From the NCBI RefSeq assembly GCF_002835995.1, contig NZ_PJBZ01000068.1:61030-125029 (forward strand): DNA of 64,000 bases. The letters are read 5' to 3'. The notes under the pieces are model-generated. The model was not told the origin of the DNA. It did no database searches and saw only the letters and a list, made by a program, of their open reading frames with translations. Shown piece after piece: positions 18,574 to 27,800 of this stretch (its first letter is position 1; every line of letters starts with the position of its first letter). The position numbers were made by a program, and so were the translations under genes. The DNA is from Psychromonas sp. Urea-02u-13 (GTDB lineage Bacteria; Pseudomonadota; Gammaproteobacteria; Enterobacterales; Psychromonadaceae).

Positions 18574-18921
18574 ATGCACCAGTTTGAACAACAAAAACGA
18601 CAGTTATTAGCGCGTCTATTACGCGAGTTAGAAAGTGAATTGTTAGCCCTAAATTTATGGCAAAAAAACAGACCCTGCGAGCAAGCATTAGCCAGTGTCG
18701 AACCTTTTGCTATCGATACATTAAATTTCCCCGAGTGGTTACAATTTATCTTTATTGAAAAGATGACTCAACTATTACAATTAGGCTTAGCACTTCCTAG
18801 TGCAATGGCGATAACGCCAATGGCAACAGAATATTTTAAAGTGCGAGTAATGGACAGTGGTGCGCTTATCGCTGTGATTACGCGCATTGATTTAGTGATT
18901 AACGAGAAAATAAAATGTTAG
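18574..18921 (+). CDS. yqcC: YqcC family protein (DUF446)
   Basis: A 115-residue helical protein with RELESELLALNLWQ, then FAIDTLNFPEWLQFIFIEKM, the signature of YqcC/DUF446. It overlaps the start of truC by seven bases, the same arrangement as in E. coli, suggesting translational coupling. The role is unknown, although the constant pairing hints at tRNA modification. Confidence 0.9.
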   Translation: MHQFEQQKRQLLARLLRELESELLALNLWQKNRPCEQALASVEPFAIDTLNFPEWLQFIFIEKMTQLLQLGLALPSAMAITPMATEYFKVRVMDSGALIAVITRIDLVINEKIKC

Positions 18922-19685
18922 AAGAACCTTTAGAAATAGAACAACCTGCTTTCCCTGATTTAGACATTATCTACCGCGATGAATACCTGATTGCGATTAA
19001 CAAACCTTCTGGTCTATTGGTCCATCGTAGTTGGCTTGATAGCCATGCAACAGAGTTTGCCGTGCAGAAGTTGCGTGACCAAATTGGTCAGCATGTTTAC
19101 CCTGCACATCGTTTAGATAGACCCACCTCAGGCGTTTTATTGTTTTTATTAGATAAAAGTCATGCGACAAATTTGATGGAACAATTTGCACAGCAAAAAA
19201 CAGAAAAACGTTATTTAGCCGTGGTACGTGGTCACATTGGCGAAGGCTTTTTAGATTACGCGCTGAAAAAGAAACTGGATAAAATTGCTGATAAACATGC
19301 TTCGCAAGATCAAGAAGCACAGGAAGCGCAAACCGGTTACAAAGGACTCTCATTTTGTGAATTACCAATCGCGGTACGTCCTTACCCACAATCACGTTAT
19401 TCGCTGGTGGAAATGGTTCCTAAAACCGGGCGCCGTCATCAATTACGTCGTCATATGAAACACCTTTGCCACCCTATTATCGGTGATACCACACACGGTG
19501 ATGGTAAACATAATCAGATGTTCCGTGATAATTTCGACTCAGATCGCTTGTTATTACACTCTTCATTTCTTGGCATTACACACCCAGTAACGGGTGAGAA
19601 AGTGGAAATTCACGCACCACTTGATGACACTTTTAATTCATTATTACTTAAACTTAATCTGGACGTTGAAACATGCACAAAATAG
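18915..19685 (+). CDS. truC: tRNA pseudouridine(65) synthase TruC
   Basis: A 256-residue RluA-type pseudouridine synthase that modifies U65 in certain tRNAs. The catalytic motif HRLDRPTSGVLLF holds the nucleophilic Asp68. KPSGLLVHRS near residues 30-39 and the GRRHQLRRHMKHLCHPIIGD block identify TruC. Its ATG lies inside the end of yqcC, and its own end overlaps the next gene by 13 bases. Context and motifs agree. Confidence 0.95.
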   Translation: MLEEPLEIEQPAFPDLDIIYRDEYLIAINKPSGLLVHRSWLDSHATEFAVQKLRDQIGQHVYPAHRLDRPTSGVLLFLLDKSHATNLMEQFAQQKTEKRYLAVVRGHIGEGFLDYALKKKLDKIADKHASQDQEAQEAQTGYKGLSFCELPIAVRPYPQSRYSLVEMVPKTGRRHQLRRHMKHLCHPIIGDTTHGDGKHNQMFRDNFDSDRLLLHSSFLGITHPVTGEKVEIHAPLDDTFNSLLLKLNLDVETCTK

Positions 19686-20452
19686 CCAATCGTATTATCT
19701 TAGTTGTGGTCATTCTCTTAGCGGGTTTGTATTTTTTACAAAGTAAAATCAACTCCCCTGAAGAGTGTCAAAAAGTGGCGGGTGTTTGGAATGCAACAGA
19801 AGAAGTGTGTGAGCAAACAACCACACAAACTATTTATGAAAGCCTTTCTTCGGGTTATCCCATTACCATGACTTACCCTGAAACCGATATTCAGGTTGAG
19901 ATTGATAAAGTGGAAACCGTTGAGGAAGTTTATTATCTTCGTGGCCATTACCAAATCTTATTAAAAGAAGCGACGGGTGATGAGCAAGCGGTTTATGATC
20001 GAGGTCTGCTTTACCTTAATATGTCTAAAATGGTTATTTTAAATGAAGCGGAAGGTGGCTTAGTACATTATGCAGCACCGTTTATTATCAATACGGTTGG
20101 TAAAGGCGTGTTTGTTTATAGCGGCTTATTTTCTTACGATATGAAATCTAAAAAGAGCGTACATTTAGATTCTGCATTATTAGGGAATCGTATTCGAGAA
20201 GAGAAAATTACTTATTTCAACGATTACCTGCAAGTTGATTTTAAAAATCATGGTGAGCACCAAGCTTATGCGGATTACCCAACAAAAAATGACGTTATCT
20301 ATTTGAAACTATTAAATAACTTCTCAAGCTTTGAAACGGTAGAAAGAATGCACAGCAGTTGGGATGAAAATAGCGATGGTAACAATGACTGTGAATCCGA
20401 TGGCAGTTGCGACCATACGACTAACTACAGCTTACCACGCGCCAGTCTATGA
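19673..20452 (+). CDS. membrane-anchored protein of unknown function
   Basis: I do not recognise this 259-residue protein. An N-terminal hydrophobic helix (about residues 7-24) should anchor it with the rest outside the cytoplasm. Two Cys pairs occur, one at CQKVAGVWNATEEVC just after the helix and one in the tail. The middle is beta-rich. Near the C-terminus DENSDGNNDCESDGSCDH is an Asp/Asn-rich stretch that resembles a calcium-binding loop. It overlaps truC by 13 bases and pxpA by 4, so it is co-translated with both although no functional link is obvious. Confidence 0.75.
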   Translation: MHKIANRIILVVVILLAGLYFLQSKINSPEECQKVAGVWNATEEVCEQTTTQTIYESLSSGYPITMTYPETDIQVEIDKVETVEEVYYLRGHYQILLKEATGDEQAVYDRGLLYLNMSKMVILNEAEGGLVHYAAPFIINTVGKGVFVYSGLFSYDMKSKKSVHLDSALLGNRIREEKITYFNDYLQVDFKNHGEHQAYADYPTKNDVIYLKLLNNFSSFETVERMHSSWDENSDGNNDCESDGSCDHTTNYSLPRASL

Positions 20453-21162
20453 AATTAAACTGCGATGTCGGTGAAGGTTTTGATAGTGATAAAAGCCTAA
20501 TGCCCTTTATTGGGCAAGCCAACATTGCCTGTGGTGTGCACGCGGGTGACGCTGATTTGATGGCTGAAGCGATTAATATCGCGAAGGTAAACAATGTCAC
20601 TATTGGCGCGCATCCTAGTTATAACGACCGAGAAAACTTTGGTCGTTTACCTATGTCATTAAGCGCAGAGCAAATTAAGCATCTTATCTGTTCTCAGGTA
20701 GCGGCTTTACAAGCGTTAGCTAAGTTACAGAGTGTTGATGTTGAATATGTAAAGCCACACGGTGCGTTATATAATCAGATGATGCAAAGTGAGCTGGTTT
20801 TTAGCGCAATCGTTGAAGCGATTGCTTGTTTTGACGCGCCCTTAAAGTTAATGATTTTAGCGCATCCTGCGTTACAAGATTATCAGCAGATCGCTAAAAA
20901 AAATGGCGTTACACTGATGTTAGAGGCCTTTGCCGACAGAGGTTATGATGATGCTGGGTATCTGGTTAAGCGCAGCGAGAAAGGCGCCTTATTAGCGACT
21001 CCAGAACAAGTAGAGAAACAAGTGAAACAGCTGGTGGAAACATCAACGATTACCACGATTAATGGCAAGGTGATTAAGCTACAGGTTGATTCTATTTGTG
21101 TGCATGGCGATAACCCGATTGCTGTGCAACAGATACCAAAATTAGCTAAGTTGCTGGCATGA
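20449..21162 (+). CDS. pxpA: 5-oxoprolinase subunit PxpA (LamB/YcsF family)
   Basis: A 237-residue protein starting MKLNCDVGEGFDSD, with NIACGVHAGDADLM and VKPHGALYNQM, the hallmark blocks of LamB/YcsF proteins. With PxpB and PxpC it forms the ATP-dependent 5-oxoprolinase that opens pyroglutamate to glutamate. The three genes overlap each other by a few bases in the order A-B-C, whereas E. coli has B-C-A. The ATG overlaps the stop of the upstream gene. Confidence 0.95.
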   Translation: MKLNCDVGEGFDSDKSLMPFIGQANIACGVHAGDADLMAEAINIAKVNNVTIGAHPSYNDRENFGRLPMSLSAEQIKHLICSQVAALQALAKLQSVDVEYVKPHGALYNQMMQSELVFSAIVEAIACFDAPLKLMILAHPALQDYQQIAKKNGVTLMLEAFADRGYDDAGYLVKRSEKGALLATPEQVEKQVKQLVETSTITTINGKVIKLQVDSICVHGDNPIAVQQIPKLAKLLA

Positions 21163-21848
21163 TAAAGGCGGTTAATGAAAACTGTTTTTTAATCACACTC
21201 AGTGATCATATCGACCTTTCATTAACCGTAACAATTGCGCATTTAGTCAAACAAATTAACGCCAACTTCCCCACAAATACATTACTTGATATCACACCTT
21301 CCTATAACACTATTTTGGTGCAATTTAATCTCTTAAACATAACGCCATTAGTCGCAGAAACTCTGCTTATTAATCTCTGTGAGGAAAGTAATCAAACACG
21401 CACGTTGCAAGGGAAATTGATTGAATTACCGGTTTATTACCATGACTCAGTGGGCTGGGATTTACATAAAGTCGCTACTGAAAAGCAGTTGTCGATTGAA
21501 TACGTTATTCACTGCCATACGGATAAAACCTATCAAGTGTGTGCCATTGGTTTTGCGCCAGGTTTTGCTTTTTTAGCTGAGCTTGATGATAAAATATGCC
21601 AACCTAGGCATCAGTCTCCACGTGCTTTTGTTCCCGCGGGTAGTGTTGCGATTGCCGATAAACAAACCGCCGTTTATCCAAGTGATAGTCCCGGTGGTTG
21701 GCATATAATTGGCAATTGTCCGGTAATGCTTTTTGATATTAACAACCATCCGATTAGCCCCTTTGAGATTGGTGACAGGGTGAAATTTAAAGCGATTACT
21801 CATCAACAATTTATTGAGTTAGGCGGTAAGGTGATCGATGAGAAATAA
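21159..21848 (+). CDS. pxpB: 5-oxoprolinase subunit PxpB (KipI-like)
   Basis: A 229-residue cyclophilin-like protein of the KipI/YbgJ family. The conserved blocks ELPVYYHDSVGWDL, AIGFAPGFAFL and DSPGGWHIIGNCPV are present. It overlaps pxpA by 4 bases and pxpC by 11. The products act as a complex in the cytoplasm. KipI in Bacillus also inhibits a sporulation kinase, which has no bearing here. Confidence 0.95.
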   Translation: MIKAVNENCFLITLSDHIDLSLTVTIAHLVKQINANFPTNTLLDITPSYNTILVQFNLLNITPLVAETLLINLCEESNQTRTLQGKLIELPVYYHDSVGWDLHKVATEKQLSIEYVIHCHTDKTYQVCAIGFAPGFAFLAELDDKICQPRHQSPRAFVPAGSVAIADKQTAVYPSDSPGGWHIIGNCPVMLFDINNHPISPFEIGDRVKFKAITHQQFIELGGKVIDEK

Positions 21849-22794
21849 TGCAGGCTTACAAGTCATCAAAGCAGGGCTGTTTACTCAACTGCAAGATCAA
21901 GGGCGATATAACCAAGCACAACAAGGATTAAGCCAAGGTGGTTTTTGTGATGAGCTAGCGGCTGGCTGGGCGAATTATTTACTGGGTAATTCAGCGAGTT
22001 GCCCGTTACTTGAAATCTGTTTTGGACAAGCTGAATTTGAAGCGACAGCAACGGTGCAACTCGCATTAACAGGTGCGCCGATGAATGCACAAATCCTGTA
22101 TGTATCGGGTCAACGACAAGCGCAAAAAAATAATTGTTCATTTGTATTAAACAAAGGACAGCGTTTATTGCTCTCTTTTGCCACCAGTGGCGTACGTGCT
22201 TACCTTGCTATTAAGGATGGGTTTACTGTTAAGCCAATATTAGGCAGTGTGAGTTGTGTAAAACGTAATGTCATTGGTGGATTAAATGGCGATGGAAACG
22301 CACTAAAAGATAATGATTTTTTACCCGCCACAGCACTAACGAACTGCGCGCCTGAACGTAAAATACCTTGCAAATTTATCCCTGATTATAAGCAATCAGT
22401 GACACTCTCAGTGATTGAATCCTACCAGTGTGACGCGTTTTCAATGAATGAAAAAACACGTTTTTATAACAGCGAATATCATATTGATAAACAAAATGAT
22501 CGCATGGGAATGCGCTTACAGGGACCGGCGATTAATGGCCGATTAAGTGGGGTTGTTTCTGAGGGGATTGCCCTTGGTAGCATTCAAATACCTGCCGATG
22601 GACAGCCCATTATTTTATTGCAAGACAGGCAAACACTAGGTGGTTATCCTAAAATTGGCTGTGTCAGTCGCTGTGATTTAAGTTTACTTGCACAGCAGAG
22701 TAGCGGGAAAGAAATTACTTTTAAACGCACGGATTTAGCAACAGAACAGTTACGTTATTTGCAGCGTTTACGTTTTTTTAATGTGTCGCTATAG
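21838..22794 (+). CDS. pxpC: 5-oxoprolinase subunit PxpC (KipA-like)
   Basis: A 318-residue KipA/YbgK family protein with LQVIKAGLFTQLQDQGRY at the start, NDRMGMRLQGPAI in the middle and IALGSIQIPADGQPIILLQDRQT, the family signature for the oxoproline-ring-opening complex. It completes pxpABC and overlaps pxpB by 11 bases. Length is usual. Confidence 0.95.
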   Translation: MRNNAGLQVIKAGLFTQLQDQGRYNQAQQGLSQGGFCDELAAGWANYLLGNSASCPLLEICFGQAEFEATATVQLALTGAPMNAQILYVSGQRQAQKNNCSFVLNKGQRLLLSFATSGVRAYLAIKDGFTVKPILGSVSCVKRNVIGGLNGDGNALKDNDFLPATALTNCAPERKIPCKFIPDYKQSVTLSVIESYQCDAFSMNEKTRFYNSEYHIDKQNDRMGMRLQGPAINGRLSGVVSEGIALGSIQIPADGQPIILLQDRQTLGGYPKIGCVSRCDLSLLAQQSSGKEITFKRTDLATEQLRYLQRLRFFNVSL

Positions 22795-22939
22795 ACAAAA
22801 AAGAGTCAAATTACCCCGTTAACGCCATCTTTTATATAACAAATTTTATCTTGACCATTTTCTGACCTGTTACCCGCCATTCTCCTTGTCTTTTAAACTA
22901 AAATTACAGTGTCGCTGCATTGTTTTAAAGGAGAACCAC

Positions 22940-23899
22940 ATGTTAAAAAATACCTTATCTATTCCATTTTTTTCATTGTTGCTATTAGTTGGTTGTGGTG
23001 GAGAAAGTGGCTCCAGCAATTCAAGTAGCGGTAGTGTAACAGCGAGCAGTGGCACGACATTTTCATTGTCCGTCAGTGATGCTCCCGTTGAAGCCCTTTC
23101 CAAAGTGATTATCTGTTTCTCCCAAATTGAACTTAAAAGTGAAGTCGCCGATGTATTGCTTGATTTAACGCCTAACCCTCTTTATGCGGATGAGTTATGC
23201 GTTGACAAAAACAGTTATGCGATTGACCTTAAAATGTTCACCGGCGCTGATTATATTACGTTGCTTGAAGGGATAATTATTGAGGCGGGTGATTATTCTC
23301 AATTGCGTTTAATTATGTCTGAGGGGTCTTACGGGGTATTTGCAGATGATGATGTAACAACTGTAGCCATTAAAGTTCCTTCAAATGAACTTAAGTTAGA
23401 TGGTTTTACAGCCGTGATTGGCGGGGTCATAGACTTAACCGCGGAGTTTGATCTTAATAAAGGCATGACTAACCCTGTAGGCTTAGATTACTATTTTTTG
23501 AAACCGCGTGGCGTACGTTTAGTGGATAACAGTGAGTCGGCAACGGTAGCGGGTAGTGTCGATGCCGATGATTTTTGTACCCTTAGCAATCCTGAGGTCG
23601 GCGATATTGTTGGTAGCGTTTATCTATATCAGGGTTTTGATTTAGCGATTGAAAATTTAGCGGATAACGGTGGGGATGAATCACAACTGCCTTATGCGAG
23701 TGCGATGGTGACGTATAAGGGAGAAACTGATTATGAGTACGAAGTTGGATTTGTTACGTCGGGCAATTATACCGTTGCATTTAGCTGTGATAGTGACGAT
23801 CTTCCTGAAGAAGACAATAGCATTGTCTTCGAGCAAAAATTAGAGACGCAGGTTGGCACTGAAAAACGTGTATTAAACTTTGTCTTTGCTGATTTGTAA
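22940..23899 (+). CDS. DUF4382 lipoprotein
   Basis: A 319-residue secreted lipoprotein. The signal ends LLLLVGC with the lipid Cys at residue 19, followed by a Gly/Ser-rich linker. The domain FSLSVSDAPVEALSKVIICF matches DUF4382, an immunoglobulin-like carbohydrate-binding-like family of the cell surface. I chose ATG at 22940 since AAAGGAGAA sits just upstream and the signal peptide begins there; an upstream GTG/ATG frame to 22886 would bury it. The stop overlaps the next ATG. Confidence 0.85.
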   Translation: MLKNTLSIPFFSLLLLVGCGGESGSSNSSSGSVTASSGTTFSLSVSDAPVEALSKVIICFSQIELKSEVADVLLDLTPNPLYADELCVDKNSYAIDLKMFTGADYITLLEGIIIEAGDYSQLRLIMSEGSYGVFADDDVTTVAIKVPSNELKLDGFTAVIGGVIDLTAEFDLNKGMTNPVGLDYYFLKPRGVRLVDNSESATVAGSVDADDFCTLSNPEVGDIVGSVYLYQGFDLAIENLADNGGDESQLPYASAMVTYKGETDYEYEVGFVTSGNYTVAFSCDSDDLPEEDNSIVFEQKLETQVGTEKRVLNFVFADL

Positions 23900-24225
23900 T
23901 GGTTATGTATCAACTCGTTTTTTACGTACCAGAGAGCCATTGCGAACATGTTAAGTCTGCACTCTTCAAAGCGGGCGCGGGTAAAATAGGCAACTACGAT
24001 TCATGCGCTTGGCAAGTATTAGGGCAAGGGCAGTTTCGGCCGTTAAAAAAAAGTCATGCATTCATTGGAGAGGTGGACCAACTAGAGCGCTTAGCTGAAT
24101 ATCGTGTAGAAATGGTGTGCGAAAAAGCATTAATCAAAACCGTACTACAGGCTTTGATTAATGCGCATCCTTTTGAAACCCCTGCTTACAGCGTGATTGA
24201 AATTAAATCATTACAGGATTTTTAA
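23899..24225 (+). CDS. NIF3-like / YqfO-type domain protein
   Basis: A 108-residue protein consisting only of the small ferredoxin-like domain that is inserted in NIF3/YqfO proteins: YQLVFYVPESHCEHVKSALF, then AGKIGNYDSCAWQ, GQFRPL and INAHPFETPAYSVI. This stand-alone form is common in gammaproteobacteria. It likely binds a metal or small ligand; the function is unknown. ATG at 23899 overlaps the DUF4382 stop; ATG at 23905 is equally possible. Confidence 0.85.
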   Translation: MVMYQLVFYVPESHCEHVKSALFKAGAGKIGNYDSCAWQVLGQGQFRPLKKSHAFIGEVDQLERLAEYRVEMVCEKALIKTVLQALINAHPFETPAYSVIEIKSLQDF

Positions 24226-24245
24226 TTATCAACCTATAGCGGGGA

Positions 24246-24738
24246 GGTAATGTTGGCCACTCATTTATAGGTTTATAAGACACTTTGGGGCATTTTGACT
24301 TAACTTTCTAGATCGCAAAGTGGCATAAAGCACCCTAGAAAATTCATGTGAATTCAAGATTCAAGAACTGAGCCTCTGGCCGTGATTTTCTGTTCGTCTA
24401 CGCTCATCCTGTCTGTAGTTTAACTTGGTTTGTGTCGCTTTCGCCTTTTGAGCGAGTTACTTTCCTTTAAACGCACCAGCTCAAACAGCACATCCATATG
24501 CTGACTGAGCTTAGTGGCGACGTCCTGTCGCCCCTTGCTAAATCAGCGACACCTTAGCAATAAAAATGGAAGGGGATTCCCGCAGCCTCGTTGTGTAGCG
24601 TTAAATTAAAGATTAAAATCCTAACCAAATTTTTTACTCTGAAATTCAGCCAAAAGACTTGGGAGTCCCAGATTGGCCAACATGGGCCATGAAGCGTCCT
24701 AGAAAACTTATGCAAATTCAAGGTTAAAGACCTGATAA
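24246..24738. repeat. decayed repeat/mobile-element remnant in a 629-base gene-free gap
   Basis: The gap 24226-24854 has no intact gene. ATGTTGGCCA (24250-24259) is mirrored by TGGCCAACAT (24674-24683). Two imperfect direct copies of a roughly 50-base segment (GGCATAAAGCACCCTAGAAA near 24322 and GGCCATGAAGCGTCCTAGAA near 24686) flank the middle. Leftward at 24420-24497 is a frame fragment (MDVLFELVRLKESNSLKRR and a short basic tail) lacking a gene body. The stretch 24246-24274 is about 24/29 identical to 51251-51279, so this is a dispersed element. It is probably debris of a transposable unit. Confidence 0.5.
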
Positions 24739-24854
24739 TCAGGCATGGGTTAAATAGATTGAAGTAATCAGTAAATGCACTCTATAAGGCATCATAAAAT
24801 GATTTTACGATTGCATCAGTATAGAGGACTAGTAGAATATTAGACATTGAGCAT

Positions 24855-27800
24855 ATGCTCACAACTTATGCAGGTTTAGATGTTGTCATGTCGAAATATA
24901 TATCATTAAATAGGCAGTTCTCTCTAGTTTCAAAAGATAAGCAAGATACGGATGAGTATGATGTATCACTTCGCCATGTATTTGGAAAACCTGATTCGTG
25001 GGAAGAATTATTGAGAGAGTATCGTTGCGTGGTTTTAGCCGAAGCTGGAGCTGGAAAAACAGTAGAGTTTACGGAAAGAGCGAAGCTGGTCAAAAAGGAA
25101 GGAAAGTTCTCTTTTTTTATTAGAATAGAATATATTGTTAATCAATTTTCTGAGGCTTTTGAGGTTGGTGATGAAGATGCTTTTAATGGTTGGTTAGCCT
25201 CAAGTGAAGAAGCTTGGTTTTTCTTAGACTCTGTAGATGAAGCGCAACTGTCGAGCCCAAGGGCATTTGATAAAGCCATACGACTATTTGCCCAAGGCAT
25301 TAAAAAAGGGGCTCACAGAGCACATATATACGTCTCTAGTCGGCCTTATAGTTGGAGAGTTAAAGCCGATCAACTTTTAATGGATAATCACCTTTTCATT
25401 CCATCTTCTGCGACAAGTCAGTCAGATAGCCAACCTAGTAGTACACTTAAAGTATACGGTTTAAATCCCTTAGATAAAAACAGAATATCTGCTTATTGCA
25501 AAGCTCGTGAAACTAAAGGTATTGATAGGCTGATAAATGAAGTTCAGAGGCTTAGTCTTTGGGGTCTAGCCGAAAGGCCATTCGATTTAGATCTTATTAT
25601 TACTAAGTGGGAGAAGGATAGTTCACTTGATGGGCGTCTAAGCCTTTTACAACAAAATATTGATATTCGACTTGCAGAGAATCATAGCGATGTGCGCACT
25701 GCCCTGAATGCAGATAAAGCTCGTGATGGTGCACAACGTTTAGCCGCCGCTGTTGTATTAACTGGTAATGTTGGAATTAACATCCCTGATTCATTACATG
25801 ATAAAAAAGGAATTGATGCAGATACAATTTTATTTGATTGGGATCGAGAGGATGTTAAAACGTTACTCGAAAGCGCGCTATTCAATGACATTATCTATGG
25901 CGCTGTTCGATTCAGGCATCGAGATATAAGAGAGCTATTAGCTGCAGAGTTTTTTGTTAAATTACTCAAAAGTGGACGTGACCGCTTACAGATTGAATCT
26001 TATTTTTTCAAAAAATCTTTTGGTGAAACCATTGTAACTCCTTTACTTCGTCCTCTATTACCATGGCTTATCTTATTTGATGACAACATACGTATTAAAG
26101 CTTTAGATATTAAACCTGAAATTGCAGTTGAAGAAGGAGACCCATCCCAGCTACCACTACCTGTAAGAAAAAAAATACTGTCAGATATTGTGATTAGGAT
26201 TGCCAACGATAGTCATAAATACTCTATTAGGAATAACGATTCTATTGCAAGAATTGCACAATCTGATCTATCAGAATATGTTTCTAATCTTATTAGTACT
26301 AATTGCAATAATGATGACGTTATTTTCTTCCTTGCTCGATTGGTATGGCAAGGAAATATGGCTAATTGTATTAAGTTATTAATGCCAATTATAAGTAATA
26401 GCAATAGAGGGAAGTACTTAATAATTGTATCTATTAGAGCCGCAATGACTTGTGGGACGGAAGAGCAAAAAAAATTATTATGGGAGGATATAAACGATAA
26501 TCATGATGTTATTTTAAGAGAAATATTAGTAGAACTAATTAATGGAATGACACCAACAGAAAACTCTATTGAATTACTTCTTTATTCTATTCCTAAACTA
26601 GCTCGGTACGAAGAATTCGAATCATCAAGGTTAAGCTATTTTTTATCCCAGTTTATCGAATGTGCAAGCTCGAAAATTATTGTTACATTTTTGGATGGAA
26701 TATTTCCTTATTTAAAAACTGCGCCTTACCTTGATAAGAGTGAATGTCGAGTATCAGAACATTATGCTTGGCTACTCTGCGTAGCTTTAAAATGTATAGA
26801 AAAGCTAACCCTTGATAGGGATAATTATGTGCTCTCGAAGACGTCGCTTTCTATTTTAGAAAGTGCAGCCAAAATGAATTTTTGGCGACAGGATAGCTCA
26901 GAAGAGCTGAAGCATGATTTGAAAAAATTGGTTCCTCAGTGGTCTGAGTTGAATGAAGCGCTATATTGGTACAGTATCGATAAAGCCAGAAGTAACTCGG
27001 ACGCTAAAGGCAACACTTTTACTGATGATAATCGCATTTCTTATATAGATCATTTTTGGTGCCTTGATGGAAGTTGTTTCTTTTACTTATTATCTTGCAT
27101 AAAGAGACGTTCGCTCAATGATGATCGGTTAGTTGCCCTTAATGCTGCTTATAGAGTGTATTTACAATTAGAGCCTAAAGATAATATGCTAGAGGAGCTA
27201 AAGAGTGCTGTAAAAGGAAGTGGTGTTCTAGTAGAGCGATTAGATAAGCTGTTAAACCCCGTAGCTTCAGAATATGATCTGAAGCTTAAAGACGATAGAG
27301 TGAAGCGTGCTTCGAAGGTTAAAGATGAAAGGGTGAAGATAGAGTTTAACCGAAGAGAGTGGATTGCTTCATTGCGTAATAACCCTCAGAGGATTAAAAA
27401 CCCACTAGTTGCGATTGGAGAGATTTCTAATGATCATTTATGTTTAATGAGAGAGCTAGAAAAACAGAGTTCAGATTATAACTGCTTTGATTACTCAAAA
27501 TGGCAGATGTTAATTCCTGAATTTGGCGAAGAGGTGGCAACAGCATACAAAAACTTTTGTATGCTGCATTGGAGAAATTACAAGCCACAACTAAGATCAG
27601 AAGAGGAGCTTGAAAACTCTATTCCTTACTCATTAATACTTGCACTGGCAGGGCTGGAAATAGAAGCTATAGAAGTCGATGACTTTCCAAAATCGTTAAA
27701 TAATGCTGAAATTAATAGGGCACTACGCTACATCACTTGGGATATGAATTGTTTCCCTAGCTGGTTTGAGAATATGCACAAAGAGTTCCCTAAGGAAACG

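Noticed and set aside
24226..24854. Duplicated tRNA-Arg 3' end as an attachment site
   Set aside because: I looked for a copy of the tRNA 3' end (GTTCGAGTCCCTGTGAGGAG and its complement) left of the NACHT gene and found none.
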